This document shows, piece by piece, positions 25,132 through 37,095 of a stretch of DNA of 64,000 bases. This DNA comes from Liolophura sinensis (lineage: Eukaryota > Mollusca > Polyplacophora > Chitonida > Chitonidae): the NCBI RefSeq assembly GCF_032854445.1, contig NC_088295.1:60863249-60927248 (forward strand), in the 5' to 3' direction. The notes beneath the pieces are model-generated. The model searched no databases. It saw only the letters and a list, made by a program, of their open reading frames with translations, and had not been told where the DNA came from. How positions within the stretch are numbered: position 1 is the stretch's first letter; each line of letters starts with the position of its first letter. The translations under genes and the position numbers were made by a program.

Positions 25132-25861
25132 ATCAAGTTATGAGCTTTATGTCCGTAACTGTCGTTGTTGAACAGTAGCATTCAAAACGCCTATGAGATA
25201 CATTTTTGGGGGATTGACATCTTATAAATACACTAATCATAATTTAGGATGTCAGCCCGTAAAAAGTAATATCCAAAGTCAAATTCCCAAAGACATGCTT
25301 CATTTAATAAATTATTTATAATATTACAAATTTCCTAGAAATATACATAGGTTTAAACGAATGTACTTAGTTGGAATGAGTCTACAGTTTCCATAGATGC
25401 CAAAGAGATATACATGTGAAATATTCAATAAGACAAACCCAGTACGTAGTTTATAACACTTTATGCTTAGAGTTTATATGCACCCTTTAGTGCTTTTGCA
25501 AGAAAAAGCATGAAAAGATCTTTGTTACGCTTTTATTGCAACAGGCTGTGTATGCACAGTGGTGCTTAATGCACCACATTTGTACAAATATGTACCCAAA
25601 AAACATGATGCCATAGATCTTTCGAACTTATAATATAACATTTAATTTAAGTACATTTAACAAAATTTAAGAAATTTTGAAACTATGGACATGATAATAA
25701 TAAGTACTTGACAGAAAAGTTTCGGAGGCAATGTTTTATGGCCTAGGCTGACGTTTTCGATGTTAGTGCTCACTTAAGCACATGCAACTAGTCATCACAT
25801 GCAAGGCTTTCTGTGCTATTGCCATGTATAAATAGATATTGAACAGTGTGGATTGTTTGAT

Positions 25862-26045
25862 GTATTTATTTATTTGATTGTTGTTTTACGACGTACTCAA
25901 GAATATTTCACTTGTACGACGGCGGCCAGCATTATGGTGGGAGGAAACCGGGCAGAGCCCGGGGGAAACTCACGACCATTCGCAGGTTGTTGGCAGACCT
26001 TCCCACTTACGGCCGGAGAGGAAGCCAGCATGAGCTGGACTTGAT
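25862..26045 (-). mobile_element. SINE-A copy, 5'-truncated, well preserved
   Basis: Close to the family consensus from the tail through ggcggccagcattatggtgg, agcccgggggaaactcacga and cttacggccggagaggaagc to gagctggactt. The tRNA-like head beyond the B box is absent. Confidence 0.95.
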
Positions 26046-26266
26046 GTTTGATGTAAGAGGCATCCTTTACAAATTTACAAATCCACATGTTTTGGGGAAT
26101 AAGTTGTCGCTTTTAACTCAAGTGAATTGGGATATATTTCCTTCACCACTTTGTTTACATAGATATTATGTACCCCTCATTGGCCGCCTATATATAACGT
26201 TGTAAATCTGAACGAGCGGGATATAACAAAGTAGGTCATCTTTAACATTTTTGCATGTAATGAAAT

Positions 26267-26640
26267 TCATATGTGAAAAAGGTTTGCCAACAGGGGAGCC
26301 CAGATGGTACCCATTGGGATACCTACATGCTGTTGGTGTATCACCCTGACAAGTTTCACGTATATGCTATTCAGTTCAATAAACCCCGCAATATCAGGAG
26401 AAGGGATAAACATGCCTTGTGAGCTCTGCCATTTATTCGTCTTTTGAAACACCGAAACAACCAACTTACTACGCCATGGGTTAAATCTTGATGAGGGATT
26501 GTAGAGTATGACGGTGAGAAATCCCATATTGATACCAGCTTACATTTATGTGACCTTTGACTGATCAAATTCAATGTCTTCGATGTTCTTGAATTACCTA
26601 ATATTACAATATACATCGGAGATTTCCTTGCCCTTATTAT
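26267..26640 (-). pseudogene. Decayed Penelope-like reverse transcriptase fragment
   Basis: Two minus-strand frames together keep landmarks of a Penelope-like RT. WDFSPSYSTIPHQDL (near 26526-26482) corresponds to the RT motif usually written DFSTLYTTIPH, holding the first catalytic Asp. HVGIPMGTIWAPLLANLF (26329-26276) corresponds to the family's GIPMGTNCAPLLADLF motif. The two are in different frames, so at least one frameshift lies between them. The catalytic YIDD box and the GIY-YIG endonuclease are not seen. Known: this pair of motifs in this spacing is typical of Penelope-like elements. Inferred: this is a dead, 5'- and 3'-truncated copy. Confidence 0.75.
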
Positions 26641-26644
26641 GCGT

Positions 26645-28045
26645 CGTGACGTCGTCTTTGTTTCTATTTTGGTTTGTATATTCACCAACTGCTTTTGAAA
26701 GGTTATTTTAAATGTTATTTTGGAAATTGCTCTTGCGATTCATTATGATTGCCGATTGGTGTGCTAAAGTGCCTTAAGTCACATAAATTTAATTTCAACC
26801 ATTCTTTGTCACGATTTTTGTATAGGGAATACTTTAATCTCACAAATTCAACGAACCGTAAACCTGACACGATGAAAAAAACCAACCGAGCTAATATATA
26901 AAAAAATAATCATAAGGGAATGGAAGAGACACAAGTGTTTTGGTTACGAACATTCTCTGTTACAAACTAATGAATCTGGTCAGCAGAATAATGTCACTGT
27001 AAGGAATGGCGTCTGCGAAATAAATCCCGTAATCGATTTAGATTTATACAGCTAGATGCAGTAGTCCGCAGCCATCGATACATTTATACGATTACAACAC
27101 TACATATCTCTCTAAAACTATGGGCCAGGCATTAGCCAGACCAATTGGGTCGGCCATGTAGAGGGCCATTGATTCCTTCCACAGCAGGGCAGGATTTCCT
27201 GACATCGCCGTCAAATGTATTTAAGTGATAAATAAAGATCACGGTACGATATATGATGGATCACCGGATAGTTCAATACTGTATATAACAGTTAGAGGTT
27301 CGATGTATCCCACATGGCAACCAGGATAACATCCCTCGTTTGCTTTTGATCATACTTGCATATATGTACGTGTACACGGTTTGGACGATTGGTTCGCAGA
27401 CCTCATTTACCTTACAGCAGACGAAAAGAAGACGGAAAAATAAGGGCACACAGAGAGACTGCACCTCGGTTGAGGATGACAGTTAAAAAAACACTGGGCA
27501 CGAAGGCCGTATCATTGATGAACATAGATATCATCACTGACCCAAAATGACAACGAAATATTTTGCAGGTTTAATGTAAATGTAAATTTCATGCACAAGT
27601 GTCGGTTGTCTATTGTCTAAGTAGTTAATTTTCTGTGACAATCAATTTAATCCATCTGCTACACGAGTAGGATGTAAGCCTGGTGAACTTCGCAGTGTAT
27701 AACAGTTTGCGTCAAACGCTACCTAGATCATCGCCGGAATTGCGATAGATTTTCTTGACGGTTTATAAACTCGGATGATACAATCAGAATACGGGAGGAC
27801 AAACGTCAGGTGTTCCTCGAGCTGCAACGCCGTCGAGGCTAGGAGTTCACCGAGTTGTATAGAGTGTCCATCTTATTGGAAGGAGACGTGAAGACCAGTC
27901 AAGAGTTGAAATACAGGTTACACCGATGGCTTGGGGGTTAAGTTAAAAGTATAAAAGCCATGTCGGATCGATGACAGCATTCAGTGGCGGCAATTTGTGG
28001 GTACAATGACTGGTGTTTATGGAATGGCGTTCTAGTGTAATACAG
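26645..28045. other. Non-coding stretch, no confident gene
   Basis: No repeat family member and no ORF above 64 codons. The sequence 27000-27200 is of mixed complexity but featureless. Confidence 0.4.
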
Positions 28046-28063
28046 TATGATAAAAGATGAAAA

Positions 28064-28334
28064 GGGGCCTCCGTGGCTCGGTTGGTTAGCGCGCTAGCGC
28101 AGCGCAATGACCCAGGAGCCTCTCACCAATGCGGTCGCTGTGAGTTCAAGTCCAGCTCATACTGGCTTCCTCTCCGGCCGTAAGTGGGAAGGTCTTCAGC
28201 ACCTGTGGATGGTAGTGGGTTTCCCCCGGGCTCTGCTTGGTTTCCGCCCACCATAATGCTGGCCACCGTCGTATAAGTGAAATATTCTTGAGTACGGCGT
28301 AAAACACCAATCAAATAAATAAATAAATCAATAA
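28064..28334 (+). mobile_element. SINE-A, full-length copy with target-site duplication
   Basis: The best full-length member. It starts ggggcctccgtggctcggtt and has a tRNA-like head with an A box at 28074-28085 (TGGCTCGGTTGG) and a B box at 28143-28153 (AGTTCAAGTCC). The central domain follows (cctctccggccgtaagtggg, gtgggtttcccccgggctct, ccaccataatgctggccacc, gtcgtataagtgaaatattc), ending in tacggcgtaaaacaccaatc and an (AAAT)n tail. Flanks ataaaagatgaaaa (28050-28063) and ataaaagataaaaa (28335-28348) look like a 14-bp target-site duplication with one mismatch. Pol III transcription and LINE-driven retroposition are expected for this class. The central part resembles conserved metazoan SINE domains, but I cannot name which from memory with certainty. 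Confidence 0.95.
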
Positions 28335-28349
28335 ATAAAAGATAAAAAG

Positions 28350-30165
28350 ATAATTAACATGTTGGCATCTTCCTTGGTGCATTTATGACAGAGGAAGTCA
28401 TCGTGTCCATATATCCAAAATAGCGCGGAAAGGAGACAAACATACACGTCGCTGTACACAGTATGTTATGTTTAGGACACCTATACTAACACCATCTATA
28501 CACTGATGTCCTGATGCTGTGAGAAGCTACATGTAAGTCACTAACATATCCATGTTTAGCCATAACTCACCATGTGCCCCAAAGTAACAAACTCGCAGGA
28601 AAATCAAGTTTGTGGGCAAATTAGGTAAACTAATCATGTTATACAAATATCCACCAAAAATAAACAAATAAATAATGACTGTTACACGCAACGTAGCACA
28701 TGGCATGACAAATGTGGTAAAAGCTCACACAGTAACAACCTCTTTTATTACAATGCAACTCCAGTGCATATCCTGAACTGTATTCAAACGTTAGAAAGTT
28801 AAAGGTGGAATCAAATGCTGTCAAAATGTGCAAAAGGCCGACATCAGTGAAAATAGACGTCGTCCTTGTTTCCGACCCCATCAATGACCGTTTCAATGCA
28901 GAGGTAACTGCCATAAAATATGATGCTGTATATATATTGAAAACCAACAGTGCATTTAACCTGCATTCGTACGGTTCATTATAAATGTTGTAGACCGAAA
29001 AACGACTATGTACATGTAAATACCTCTTAAAACAATGCAGTGTTCACGGTATTGTATCCAAAGCATCACAAGTGTATTGACATAATGTATCGCCAAAGCG
29101 AAATGCGTGGACAGCTCTCTTGATTTATTCCTGACAGTCTCAGTACGGAGATGACAGACTACGTCCAACTACGTCTCATCAATAACCGTTCATTAGTTCT
29201 GCGCATCATAATCCTGATTTATCTGCCCTATGACCATGCTGTGTTTACATAGTCAGTCATCTATGAGCCCGACCAGTCCGCAAACCCATGGACATTAAAG
29301 GGGTTCGACCTGTATGTACTTGAACAAATAGTCCTGGACCGCTGTCTTCCTAAAGAACCCCTAATACACTGTCCACTATCCTGCCACTCCCGAGAATGAC
29401 ATTGAAGAACATCAAAAAGAGAAAAAAAGCAAAAAAAAGTGTTTCAATTTAGTGGTAATAAAAATATCATTTTCATTAAAATAACAAGTTTACGGGTATT
29501 CTGTTCTGTATGAGAGGTCATACTTTGGATGATTTGTTATTATAGTCCTGTATCATATTACCCCGATTTTCATTATTACTCGACCAAACTTGACCTGCTA
29601 GATTATTAAACATGTACGGTTCATCGGCGTTAATTCAACCAGAAACCTACGGTTAAAATATCTTTGCAACCCTCGACATTTAACATTTCTGATTCAGGCT
29701 TATTGTGGTGATTAAAAACAATAGTTTTATTTAATGTTTTATTATTTTTGTCTAGAAAGTATCGTCTTATATTCTATTACGTCAATTTTGCACCTTTCCA
29801 AATATCTACCATATTGCGCATCGGTCATCTTACAGACGCTCGTATTTGACAATATAGCATAATACGAGTGAAAGTTTACCAGTCTCTTCTACTTAAAAAT
29901 TGTTGTTTCTTGAGTTAATCATTTTAGAATAAGCTGTAAATCTCGGCCCAGGCCGTGATTAAGATTGCTGAGAAATTTATAAATATTAAATAACTGTAAA
30001 AAATATTAGAGCAGCTATAAACACTATTACAGCTCAAAACTTGTCATACACTATTTCTTTTAAAGGATTCTACCTCCATTTCACAGTGATATCAATTGTG
30101 AATTATCTACCGTAAAATGTTGGATATCATGATGTGGATAAATATTTCACCTGCTTACGTTTACT
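28350..30165. other. Non-coding stretch, no confident gene
   Basis: Minus-strand frames at 28639-28947 (102 codons, cysteine-containing, hydrophobic) and 28956-29168 were checked as possible later exons of locus P at 31548. I found no convincing phase-1 acceptor or family similarity. 29400-30160 is very AT-rich and featureless. Confidence 0.35.
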
Positions 30166-30168
30166 TCA

Positions 30169-30222
30169 CGGTATTATTTGTCTTCACTTTATTATTTGTC
30201 TTCACGGTATTGTTTGTCTTCA
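30169..30222. repeat. 18-bp tandem repeat, 3 units
   Basis: Three units of cKgtattRtttgtcttca-type sequence in a row: cggtattatttgtcttca, ctttattatttgtcttca, cggtattgtttgtcttca. Confidence 0.9.
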
Positions 30223-30937
30223 AGTTAATGTTGAATGTAATAATTACTTTTCAACGTTAAAACTCCCGTTGGCCTTGTCCGTGATAATGGACGCGCTGAC
30301 AGAAAAAAGCTTCGTTCTTACATAGAATGCCATCTCCGTCGAAACGACAGCTAAATCCGTTACCTTCTAATTATAGCGCCACTGTTAAAATGCCGTTAGT
30401 TTTATGCGCCATATGGCGCCTTCTATATATGTGTCAAAATGCGTTCACATTCCATGTAACGGGATTGTCGTGTTTTCTGCCGAGAGAGCTTCTGTCACAA
30501 TTTCATATCCACACGCTGATGACGAAAGCCGAACATAGGCGCCTGGAAAATTCACTGTTCATTGTATTCACCAGTGTGATAAAAAATATTGCGAAGGTGA
30601 TAAAATACGCTTTCTAGTACTGATAAAATGCAGTTATCGATTTCTATTTTTTCAGCCAATTGGCGTGGTATGAGGCTAACATATTTAGTACATCGTCAGA
30701 GTCGCCTATAAACTATAAATAGACATGTAATTCAACATTATCCCCCGACTGCATATGACATGACGCCCACACATTTCTATACTGTATCTGCATAGATCAG
30801 CGTACACTCACACTGTATATATTTACATACACAAAGTGTGTACGCGTTCACATCTGGATATACACGGCACATGCACTCTATATTGATCAATGTGCATCAG
30901 CTGTTACATGAATGAAGAGCCTGTATATATCACAGCC

Positions 30938-30938
<1 letters not shown>

Positions 30939-31020
<82 letters not shown>
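30939..31020. repeat. (TA)n microsatellite, 41 units
   Basis: An 82-bp uninterrupted TA array. An imperfect inverted repeat flanks it: acacaaagtgtgtacgcg at 30829-30846, against the reverse complement of 31038-31056. Confidence 0.95.
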
Positions 31021-31021
<1 letters not shown>

Positions 31022-31249
31022 GCTATATATGAAATGCGTGTACACGACACTTTGTATACTATGTGATTGTTACGCTTCGCAATATCACGAATGAATGAAT
31101 TCCACGAACAACTTCTGCTTCACCATGTAGGTTCCAGGATGATGAAGGCGAATAGAGCGTCCCGTACAGGCTGAAGGCAATCATGTGCAATCATGCACTA
31201 CGGCCCAAGGAAAAGTAAATCTTTAACAGAGGTTGGGAATGCCTGTCGT

Positions 31250-31356
31250 GGGTAATGGAGACCATACGTCATTATTGTGAACTCTTGGTAATGGAAACCA
31301 TAAGTCATTACTGTGACCCCGTGAGTAATAGAGGCCATAAGTGATCATTACTGCAG
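31250..31356. repeat. 36-bp tandem repeat, 3 diverged units
   Basis: Units begin gggtaatggagaccatacgt, tggtaatggaaaccataagt and tgagtaatagaggccataag. They lie about 150 bp beyond the donor of the locus P first exon, so inside its intron 1 if that gene is real. Confidence 0.85.
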
Positions 31357-31505
31357 ACATTTATACATTTAGCTGGCTATTCATCGCCAGCGTGAATGAC
31401 TGTCCTAGGCAATGACCGGAATCTATTGATCAATGTTGCAAAGCCATGTGTGCAATGTAACAACGCGTAACCACATATAAAAAGAAATCGAGGGGTTGAG
31501 CTTAC

Positions 31506-31548
31506 CGAACAAGGCCAGAATCGCACAGGTTCTGAGGGTGGCCGTCAT
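31506..31548 (-). CDS. Candidate first coding exon (signal-peptide-like), locus P
   Basis: The minus-strand ATG at 31548-31546 opens MTATLRTCAILALF, a short basic-then-hydrophobic start typical of a signal peptide, and meets a good donor (G|GTAAGC, intron from 31505). The exon has 43 coding nt and ends in phase 1, as in the sister locus at 15505. A 146-codon frame upstream (31985-31545) ends with the TGA that overlaps this ATG; it is probably fortuitous leader or promoter sequence. About 357 bp upstream is the block shared with locus Q. A TATTTATAG string lies near 31870-31880 on this strand. Exon 2 was not found, so the mature product is unknown; a secreted peptide or protein is an inference. 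Confidence 0.45.
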
Positions 31549-31904
31549 CTTGTCACAGTAAATGATCCACGTGGGTGAGGGAAATTTGCGGATTCACCGA
31601 GTAGTGTGCGGAACGAAAGCGCGAGTTGTGAGTCGTCCGATGTACGTGAAAAGCGAAAGATTGTTACAGTCGTACGCTGTCTGTCTCGCCAGCGGTTTGC
31701 TGCGGCCCGTACTTGCTGCGATAGATCAGAATAAACGGTCCCAGTGGTATTGTTGTCAGAGTGCACCGGACTCCCAGACGTCACCAAAGCTCTGGTCAAA
31801 AGCTGCTCAACCCTCTTTTCCATTGTGTGGCCTGTTGAATCTCGTCTTTTGCTTGACTGTTTTACCAATCTATAAATAATACCGTAGACTAGGAGCTCGC
31901 TCCC

Positions 31905-31970
31905 TCTGATTATCGGTTTTTGCCTTCCTACTCTCTTATTCCCTTCGGAACTGATTACGTTCTCGCTTTC
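31905..31970 (-). promoter_or_regulatory. Conserved upstream block of locus P
   Basis: On the minus strand: gaaagcgagaacgtaatcag, ttccgaaggg, ggcaaaaaccgataatcaga. It is the partner of 15849-15920. More scattered similarity continues toward the ATG, for example cgcgagttNNgag-type strings and tgtcagagtg versus tgtcaagtg. This supports duplication of the whole promoter and first-exon unit. Confidence 0.5.
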
Positions 31971-32284
31971 ACATCGGGACAACATTTGGCTAGTCTCGCT
32001 GTGTATTAAATAGAAGCCGAGACTTGATTCCGCGGGATGCTCTCAACTGATGTAGACAAGACACTCTAACCACATGCGCATTTATAACACAGGCTATTGG
32101 GCCAAATAATTCAACTGACTTTTTGAGCCCGACTCATATTTGGATATTTTCCATAAAATACAAAGAGGCAAACTGTTTCTTGCGAGCCAAAAGAGATTCA
32201 TTTATGACTAGAGAATAAGTTTGCATACCTGCTGGCCACATTAACGTCTATGACAGGACTTATAACGCTACCATATGGTATTAA

Positions 32285-32445
32285 TTTACTTACTTATTTA
32301 TTTGATTGGTGTTTTTGACTTATGCAACTGTTTCACTTGTGCCACGGCGGCCAGCATTATGGTGGGAGGAAACCTGGTAGAATTCGAGGGAAACCACGCC
32401 TATAAGCAGGTTGATGGCAGATCTTCCCACGTATGAAGCTCCTGA
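32285..32445 (-). mobile_element. SINE-A copy, truncated
   Basis: Reversed tail, then tttgattggtgttttt, gccacggcggccagcattat and gcagatcttcccacgtatg. Part of the gtactcaagaatatt core is altered. Confidence 0.9.
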
Positions 32446-32827
32446 GTGTTCGTAGTGGTTTTAAAATCTCCCGCGATCAGCTCTTTCCTGCTCGGCTGAA
32501 GTCATTATAAATCACGAAAATCAATGGACTCCATCCAGGTCAGTTTGAAAGAATTTCACATGACAGCAGAATCTCATTTCGCTGATTATTCGACTATTCA
32601 CATGCACTTCATACCTTGCAATTCTATTTCCACGAAAAATGAACATCTTCTCTTAGGCCGGATGCCTGCAATGTATTGCATGGAGATTTTGACTGGTTTC
32701 ACAACTTCTTGACATTCTTAATCAAACTTTATTGTCCGAGTCGTACTGATGTTTCAGTTTTTAAATCGATGAATTTGTGTATTGATGTTTTTTGCAACAT
32801 ACACAAGAACACATGCACCGGCGTTTT

Positions 32828-33071
32828 ACTTATATATTTTTATTTGATTGGTGATTTTCACAGTACTCAAGAATATTTCATTTATACGATGGTGACCGAT
32901 ACTATGATGGAAGGAAACCGGGTGAAACCCACGACCATCCGTAGATTGCTGGAAGATTAAATACAAGTACAAGAACGACCGGAAGGGAAACCAGCATTAG
33001 CTTGACTTGAAATCACACCCACTGCCTTCGTGCTGCTGTAGCAAGCTAACCAGTAGCCCAACGAGACACCC
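32828..33071 (-). mobile_element. SINE-A copy, nearly full length, diverged
   Basis: Reversed tail and core (cacagtactcaagaatattt, catttatacgatggtgaccg), then ccagcattagcttgacttga on the B-box side, and gcaagctaaccagtag near the head. Confidence 0.88.
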
Positions 33072-33074
33072 TTT

Positions 33075-34635
33075 TCTTATACAATGACAGATGTCAGGTC
33101 TGAAGAAAACCACAGGCATTTCGACAAATGCTTGACAAGCCAAACTATGGGAAGCTGGATTTGAACTATGTCACGTCGTTTTCGATGGCTGGTGGATATC
33201 CAGGAGAAGCCGTTAACCGATATCTGCCAGCGAGTTAGGTTTTTCCATGAGGTGTAAACAAAAAAATGCTGTGAGATGAGCTAGACTAGCTTCCTTGTCA
33301 TATTGCCTAGGTGTAACCGGATAACAACTTTCACATCATAATCATGTTTGGTGTAATTCATTTTTGTCTAATCAAACTTTCTGTAATAATGATCTGTAAC
33401 GAATGAATGAATTGTGACGGATTAACGCCACGTTAACAGTTATGCATTAAGATATTTATTACCGAATGAAGTATCCAACGAACACCACAATCAACAGTTC
33501 ATTTCATTGCAAGCCTGAACCACAGTTGTAATTTTTCCAAACGTTAAAACTGAACATGTAAATTGGCCATGTTTCTTATTTTACTGTTTGTTAGCTGGGG
33601 GATTTGGATGAGTATATATGATGGCGGGACTGTTCTGGAACTTGTCCTCATTCCTTGCACATCTCTGTATTATGGAGGAATATCGATTTGGTAGATCATT
33701 CCTTACTCACAGCCGACTGATTCAAAGAATTTATCTTCATTTGGAAGTTCGCAACGTGACGTCCTGAATACATGTTCCCAACCCTATTAACGTTCTTGCC
33801 ACCAGGCGTTCTGCCTTGGCGTAAAAAAAGACAACTACAATTAAGAAGATTGCAGTTTGCAAGCCCAGAGAAGAAATAGGATTGTGCATTTACAGGCATT
33901 CTGGAATCATCCCTCTATGTCGATCTTTCTATGAGTTGAAAGGGTTTGCAAAGCATGACTCTTTTTCAGCTCACCGGTCATTGCTATTCACTACAATGTT
34001 TGTAATTCATTTGGAGGCAGCAAATAAGCAGTTTCTATAGTGTACAGAGCATTACTGTGTAAACTGATGTGCCGATGAGATTTTCAACTTTGGGAGATCG
34101 TACAGATACTCATAACATGCGGGGGCTACACTCTAAAAACTCTTCTGTTAAATTGACACAATACTGTGTTTTCTGAGTGATGGCAGAATAGATTGTGTTA
34201 TTGTGGCAGCCTATGCATGTAAGTTATACATGCATATACATGCATATAGCAGACTTGTCCTGCAATTCCTACAGAATGCTTTTGTTTGGACATGGACAGA
34301 ATATTACGTTATTCATTGTTATGTTATATATGCCAGGCTTGTTCTGTTATTTCAACAGCGTACTTCCCGTTGGTGTGACTAGGTTTTGTGTTTGATAATA
34401 ACGTATATGTTATCAGTAACATATTCTCTTCTATCATCACTTAGAAACACAATATTAGGTTAAATTTAACAGATTACTTTTTAGAGTGTATCGTAAAACG
34501 TCGATGATATTGAGAGGCGCAATGTTTGTGTGCTCCGTGGTCGCAGTAGATATGATTGACGAGAAAATACTGGTGAACCTCAAGTGGGTGTCAAAATAGA
34601 AATATTACGGTTTTGTTTGGGAGAGCCCATCAGAA
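33075..34635. other. Non-coding stretch, no confident gene
   Basis: No ORF above 67 codons and no recognised repeat. Short strings such as ttgggacagatattac-like AT-rich sequence near 34180-34480 carry no signal. Confidence 0.4.
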
Positions 34636-34639
34636 CTGC

Positions 34640-34960
34640 CAGCCCGTACTTAACACATCCAACTCTAGCGGCCTTTTATTCACAGAAATTAGTTACAGGT
34701 CAATCCATCACGGCTCCCTGGGCCATAGATACCGATATTGCTCCATATTGGATTTTGTCTTTTTCCCGAAGACAAAAATCAATGCGATTTCCACCCATTT
34801 GTTCTCTAAATTTTCCGGTCTTTGATCGATCGGCGAAACAGCTCACTCCCCTTGTGGCTTGTCGCCTTTTCTCGCCTGCAGCCATCAATTTTCGTGTCAT
34901 TTTGTCCGAAGTGTCTTCTATGGGGATGCTGCTGGTAGCTCACAGCTTATTTTATTAATT
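34640..34960. repeat. Diverged duplicated non-coding block, copy 2
   Basis: Partner of 11625-12000 (same orientation). A 124-codon plus-strand frame crosses it, but the matching region of copy 1 is not open in the same way, so shared protein coding is not supported. Confidence 0.5.
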
Positions 34961-34964
34961 TCAG

Positions 34965-36905
34965 TAATGCATTAAGATTAAAGGGGCACACATGTCAGCG
35001 ACTCGATGGGATTGTTTGGAATGCGGAGAATTCAGCGTTTGGGGGAGATGTTCCCGAGAGGAAAGAAACATGTACTCGACCTCAATTGATCCGATACATT
35101 GAATAGTTCGTCTCCACTCTCAAAGACTGACACCAAAAAGGTGCCGAACATTTAGAAGAGCTTCACACTTTACTCTGGTTTCTTTAATTAAGCTGGTGAT
35201 TTACGAGTTGTCAAATCGTTGAATTCCGCACTGTTAAGGCGTTACGTTTTTCATTCCACTCTATGGCATTGTTTCAAGTACTCTTCAAGGTTGCCGCTGC
35301 AAATCGATAACACTTTCAGTCTTATTTGACAGCAGTTCGTTTCAGAATTATCTCAATTTTTGTTTTTCATCTTTCTGTAGTTTCAGGGATTTTTTTATTA
35401 TTCTGTATGCTGGGGACATGGCAGTGATGACAAGATAATCAGTATTGAGGGGGTTTTTTATAACATAAGATAGATAAAATCAATCCGTAAAGCACTATTC
35501 TTCTGAAGCATTCAACCGCTACAATACGTTATGGTCACCACGGGGTTAAATTTTACAACTTACGTAAACCAGTATATATGCGCATGGTCCTTCAGCACAA
35601 AACAAGCGCTCATTACAGTTGATGCCATGAAACCTTAAACATAGTTAACTGTGATTCCTGAAGCTACCAAAAGTTTTCAAAGCATAATTAGACATCATTA
35701 GCTACATTTTGCAATCTTTTGCAACATATGAAGCCACTTATACATGTATGTAACCCAATATATTTGGTTTCTGTAAAACAACACTTTCAGTGCGATATAA
35801 AAGAGATGGATTCGTTAGAACCGCCATATAAAAGTTTCAATTTTATTTCAACTTTTTGTGTTTGGTAGAATTTTTGAGAGGTTGTTCTTTTTGGGGGGTT
35901 TTATCGTTATAGCAGCAAACAAATTCGGCTATTTATTTATTTATTGGTTTTCGTATTTATTCGAATCGGCCCAACGCTGCACGCGGGAATAATTTACTTA
36001 TCCAATTATACTGTGATCCGCACAGGAAACCGACACGAGACAATCAAATGGAACGTAACCGTGGTGATAAAAACTGAACGAATCTGTTTTTCTAGCTCCC
36101 TGAGCTATGATTAAAGTGCCTCAGTGGAAGCACATCAATGTCTTACGTGTCCAAAACAACCTATTAGGCTCAGAAATCAATTACTGAATTGTCTAATAGA
36201 AAGCATAGTCCAATACATCTGCTTTTATTTTCTCCGGTTTAAATGTTATTTTGTCGTGGCATCAAGAAATGCTCTTGCAAAGTTGACATGATGTCAGCTA
36301 CTAGCAAAATAAAAAGCCTTATGGAAATTGGCATTAACCTCTTTGTCACAATGATTTTTAGATTATTATTCTTTTGATTTGCTATCATGAACAAATAGAA
36401 TTTGAAGAAAGGAAACATGCATTTCTCCAAGACAGAGAATATTTTCGAATTTCAATCTGTCGAAAAACGGAACAGATCTACAAAAGTCCCTATCTTCAAC
36501 AACACTGGTTATGTACGAGCTGTCAAGTCGCATCTTTTCGCTGTATTAAGTCGCCGTACTTTTTCTTTAGTTCCAGTGCAATATTTCACGTTTGCTGCAA
36601 GGTTATGTCAGAGTCGATTTTCGATTCCATCTTTCTTTCACAGATTTTGCCTTTAAATTATTTCTAGATATTTTTCGACATAACGGCCTACTGGTTTGAG
36701 GAATCAACTTCAAGATATTCTCATATAAATTTGGTGATAAAAGTGAATTAAGTTTTTCTGGCAATCCTTTGGAAGATAAGAATATACTCAATCAGGACAC
36801 ATGTGCAATTTAGGATAAAGCTCAGTGTAGAAATCTCCGGTCTATGCGGACTAAACTTAAGCTTTCTACTTCTGTCCTCGTCATCCATCGCTAAATGCTT
36901 TTGTA
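34965..36905. other. Non-coding stretch, no confident gene
   Basis: ORFs around 36374-36667 overlap in two frames and are unrecognised. 35990-36090 is a short block of more even composition. No second copies in the window were noticed. Confidence 0.4.
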
Positions 36906-36911
36906 TATAGG

Positions 36912-36939
36912 CTCGACTTCAACCAACCAACCAGCCGTT
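36912..36939 (+). repeat. 28-bp direct repeat, copy 1
   Basis: Starts ctcgacttcaaccaaccaac and ends cagccgtt. An identical 28-bp copy occurs at 37676-37703. Both are preceded by a tatatRgg-like string. Confidence 0.85.
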
Positions 36940-37059
36940 TAACTACTAAATAGCGCTAAGTTGTAATCATTCATTCTGTGTGCCATGATTACACTACCAG
37001 CAAAACCTTCAATGATACAGGTGTCCAATGAATTTTCACGGATTACAGCTAGAGCTTGG

Positions 37060-37095
37060 CCAATCACGTTGGTCTCGCGTTCGAGTCCAGCAAGC
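37060..37095 (+). repeat. tRNA-like B-box remnant
   Basis: ggtctcgcgttcgagtccag contains a good B box (GCGTTCGAGTCC). No full tRNA fold is apparent; probably a degraded SINE head lying between the two 28-bp direct repeats. Confidence 0.3.

Noticed and set aside
25853-26205. ORFs on both strands
   Set aside because: They translate a SINE-A copy and its flank. The recurring TQEYFTYTT-like peptide seen at many places is the SINE core.
30912-31094. Second Tyr-Ile ORF
   Set aside because: Translation of the (TA)n microsatellite.
31545-31985. 146-codon minus-strand ORF upstream of locus P
   Set aside because: It spans the conserved upstream block and ends at the TGA overlapping the candidate ATG. 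The matching region at locus Q is not open over the same length, so it is taken as fortuitous leader or promoter sequence.
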